DNA of 6,419 nucleotides from UBA9630 sp037137555. GTDB lineage: Bacteria > Patescibacteriota > Minisyncoccia > Moranbacterales > UBA2206. The notes below the pieces were generated by a model, which was not told the origin of the DNA, searched no databases, and saw only the letters and a list, made by a program, of their open reading frames with translations. This document shows positions 5,666 through 6,419 of this stretch, in pieces. Location of the stretch: contig JBAXKA010000051.1 in assembly GCA_037137555.1 (NCBI GenBank), positions 1 through 6,419 on the forward strand, read 5' to 3'. The translations under genes and the position numbers were made by a program. Positions within the stretch are counted from its first letter, which is position 1; each line of letters opens with the position of its first letter.

Positions 5666-6022
5666 TTATTGGTTCCCCCCGTATTTTTTCAGATCCAACT
5701 GTCGATGAACAAGGTCTGGGTCTCGAAAGAATTCCCTTCGACATAGCTTACAAACAGACCCCGAATACACCATCCTATATCCATCTCTCATTTGGACATC
5801 TTTAATACTACTACCATACTGATTGTCTTCAAATTTTTCCGGGTGGGGGCACTCCCCTCCCTTGTAAATGCGATCTACTAACTGGTCCAAGAGAGCCATC
5901 TGGCTCTCCAACCTATTCACTTCTTTCCAGTGAATAGATCTCTGCTCCATCATTTTTTTGGAGGCCGCGGCGGCCTCCTCGACAAATAAAAACCCCAACC
6001 AACTTCTTAATATTCTTTTCAT
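5666..6022 (-). CDS. Small hypothetical protein with possible zinc-binding Cys/His site
   Basis: I do not recognise this 118-residue protein. The start at 6022 is set by a strong Shine-Dalgarno AAGGAGG five bases upstream, the best in the window; the frame stays open 22 codons further but without such a site. The N-terminus (MKRILRSWLGFLFVEEAAAA) is short and hydrophobic, followed by a charged helix (about 21-52). Cys58 and His60 (ECPHP) and Cys91 and Cys94 (VCKLC) could bind one zinc ion like a small zinc ribbon. The C-terminal end is basic and polar. Codons are richer in G and C (GAG, CAG, GGG, GCC, AGG) than in the neighbouring genes, which could mean transfer or a different expression level. 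The coding region holds several perfect short inverted repeats. It is a single-gene unit with its own leader and terminator. A regulatory or nucleic-acid-binding role is only a guess. Confidence 0.65.
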   Translation of the reverse strand: MKRILRSWLGFLFVEEAAAASKKMMEQRSIHWKEVNRLESQMALLDQLVDRIYKGGECPHPEKFEDNQYGSSIKDVQMRDGYRMVYSGSVCKLCRREFFRDPDLVHRQLDLKKYGGNQ

Positions 6023-6036
6023 AGCATCCTCCTTCC
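6023..6036 (-). promoter_or_regulatory. Strong ribosome binding site deciding the start at 6022
   Basis: The minus strand reads GGAAGGAGGATGCT directly before ATG. AAGGAGG is a full match to the anti-Shine-Dalgarno sequence, with five bases to the start codon. The other genes in the window have weak or no such site. Confidence 0.85.
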
Positions 6037-6045
6037 GAAGAACAA

Positions 6046-6103
6046 CGGCCGCTATGTGGCCGGGACTTTCTCGGTGCTGACTAAGCACTTCAAGCGAAAG
6101 TCC
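6046..6103 (-). promoter_or_regulatory. Two-hairpin leader upstream of the small gene
   Basis: The first hairpin in transcript order has an 8-bp outer stem (6063-6070 with 6096-6103, GGACTTTC/GAAAGTCC), an internal loop, and an inner 5-bp stem (6074-6078 with 6084-6088) closed by a 5-base loop. The second (6046-6050 with 6058-6062, CGGCC/GGCCG) has a 7-base loop. The Shine-Dalgarno sequence follows about 15 bases later. This could be a cis-regulatory 5' UTR, such as a protein-binding site or a riboswitch. It matches no riboswitch class I recognise. Confidence 0.5.
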
Positions 6104-6346
6104 GAATTTTTTCCTTTTTCCGTGGCTCCTCTGTCTTGTCTTTCTCGTTTTTATTTTGTCCTTTTTTTAGTGGACTTTTATTGAACGATATTCCGACAAA
6201 ACTCCATTGCCTTCGTCGCGTCCCATTACTCAAGGATTTGTCGCGACATTACTTTCGAAAAAAGAGTTTTTTTTAATTGACATTTCCCCCGTCAGCTTCT
6301 TTTTGAAAAAGAACCTTGCGGGGAAAAATCAATCTATTTCTGCTAT
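6104..6346. other. Gene-free AT-rich region with inverted repeats
   Basis: With the leader, the stretch between the small gene's start and the right-edge frame exceeds 320 bases and has no open frame longer than about 20 codons that looks coding. It holds three foldable segments: CGACAAA/TTTGTCG (6194-6200 with 6237-6243), GTCGCG/CGCGAC (6215-6220 with 6242-6247, which competes with the first), and the large hairpin at 6276-6333. The promoter of the small gene should lie here, but I find no convincing -35/-10 pair. Confidence 0.6.
6276..6333. repeat. Long hairpin, possible structured RNA
   Basis: Nested stems share one axis: ATTGA/TCAAT (6276-6280 with 6329-6333), TTTCCCC/GGGGAAA (6283-6289 with 6320-6326, then 6291 with 6319), and an inner TTCTTTTT/AAAAAGAA (6297-6304 with 6306-6313). 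Further out, GAGTT (6264-6268) and AACTC (6360-6364), flanked by A- and T-runs, could extend the rod to about 6258-6373. Neither strand ends in a clean U-tract, so a simple terminator is not certain. Confidence 0.55.
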
Positions 6347-6419
6347 TTAATTTTTAAAGAACTCTTCTTTTTTATGAATTGCTCTCTCCTTCAATTCACA
6401 AAAATGCCAGTGATAATAT
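6347..6419 (-). CDS. Possible C-terminal end of a gene running off the right edge
   Basis: One minus-strand frame is open from the window edge for 24 codons and ends in TAA (6347-6349). The last residues are rich in Lys, Glu and Phe (KKEEFFKN), plausible for a protein tail; the other two minus frames stop within nine codons. The piece is too short to identify, and a frame this long can occur by chance. If real, the long hairpin just beyond its stop could be its transcription end. Confidence 0.25.
   Translation of the reverse strand, partial: YYHWHFCELKERAIHKKEEFFKN

Noticed and set aside
5617..5805. Plus-strand 62-codon open frame opposite the end of the small gene
   Set aside because: It starts next to the terminator stem and has no promoter or ribosome site. 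The minus-strand gene has both a Shine-Dalgarno site and a terminator.
5951..5978. GC-rich stem next to a run of seven T as a terminator
   Set aside because: On the plus strand the T-run precedes the stem, and on the minus strand the stem is followed by A rather than T, so it does not fit a terminator in either direction.
6023..6088. 22-codon N-terminal extension of the small protein
   Set aside because: It would translate the leader hairpins and the Shine-Dalgarno sequence itself. The start at 6022 has ideal spacing from that site.
6040..6104. RNase P RNA-like motif (GAGAAAGTCC followed by CGGCC on the minus strand)
   Set aside because: It resembles the first conserved region of RNase P RNA (GAGGAAAGTCC) but lacks one base. 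I find no matching 3' conserved region, and a 118-codon open frame with ribosome site follows directly.
6404..6419. Plus-strand ATG near the right edge as a gene start
   Set aside because: Only five codons are visible, with no ribosome site or promoter, so nothing supports it.

Overview
The window is AT-rich and densely packed. It looks like a chromosomal fragment of a Candidate Phyla Radiation (Patescibacteria/Parcubacteria-like) bacterium. The evidence is a MurE that lacks the usual N-terminal domain, a FemAB-family protein carrying dispersed palindromic repeats in frame (peptides of the GADLVSA, SLPAGRQG and SPHPNPL type, which I associate with these genomes), short AT-rich intergenic gaps, and mostly absent Shine-Dalgarno sequences. 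The lineage call is inference from sequence style; no marker gene fixes it.

Layout. Positions 1-115 probably hold the start of a minus-strand gene that runs off the left edge. An AT-rich gap (116-288) with two divergent promoter candidates separates it from a plus-strand YuiD/DUF212 'divergent PAP2' membrane protein (289-750). Directly after its stop codon lies a 139-bp inverted repeat (751-889) that fills the convergent gap and supplies the last codons and stop of murE.

The core is a minus-strand block read from right to left: a large protein with a C-terminal SAM-methyltransferase domain (5496-3868), ruvA (3812-3240), femX/femAB-like (3234-2161) and murE (2156-879). Gaps are 55, 5 and 4 nt. 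A good sigma70-type promoter lies before the methyltransferase gene, and a weaker one before ruvA would give an almost leaderless ruvA message. MurE adds the third amino acid to the peptidoglycan stem peptide, and Fem proteins add side-chain amino acids to that residue, so the pair forms a small cell-wall module. RuvA (Holliday-junction binding) is a housekeeping neighbour. The methyltransferase substrate is unknown.

The right part differs in style. A small minus-strand gene (6022-5666) encodes a 118-residue unrecognised protein with a possible C-x-H/C-x2-C zinc site. It has a perfect Shine-Dalgarno sequence, a leader with two hairpins, several hairpins inside the gene, its own intrinsic terminator and more G/C-rich codons than its neighbours. 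Upstream of it about 320 bases carry no convincing gene but contain strong inverted repeats. A short open frame at the right edge may be the end of another minus-strand gene.

The most interesting points are the femX gene, which absorbed copies of at least three repeat families in frame (one family twice in two different reading frames, and one palindrome nested within another element), and the structured small-gene locus at the right end.
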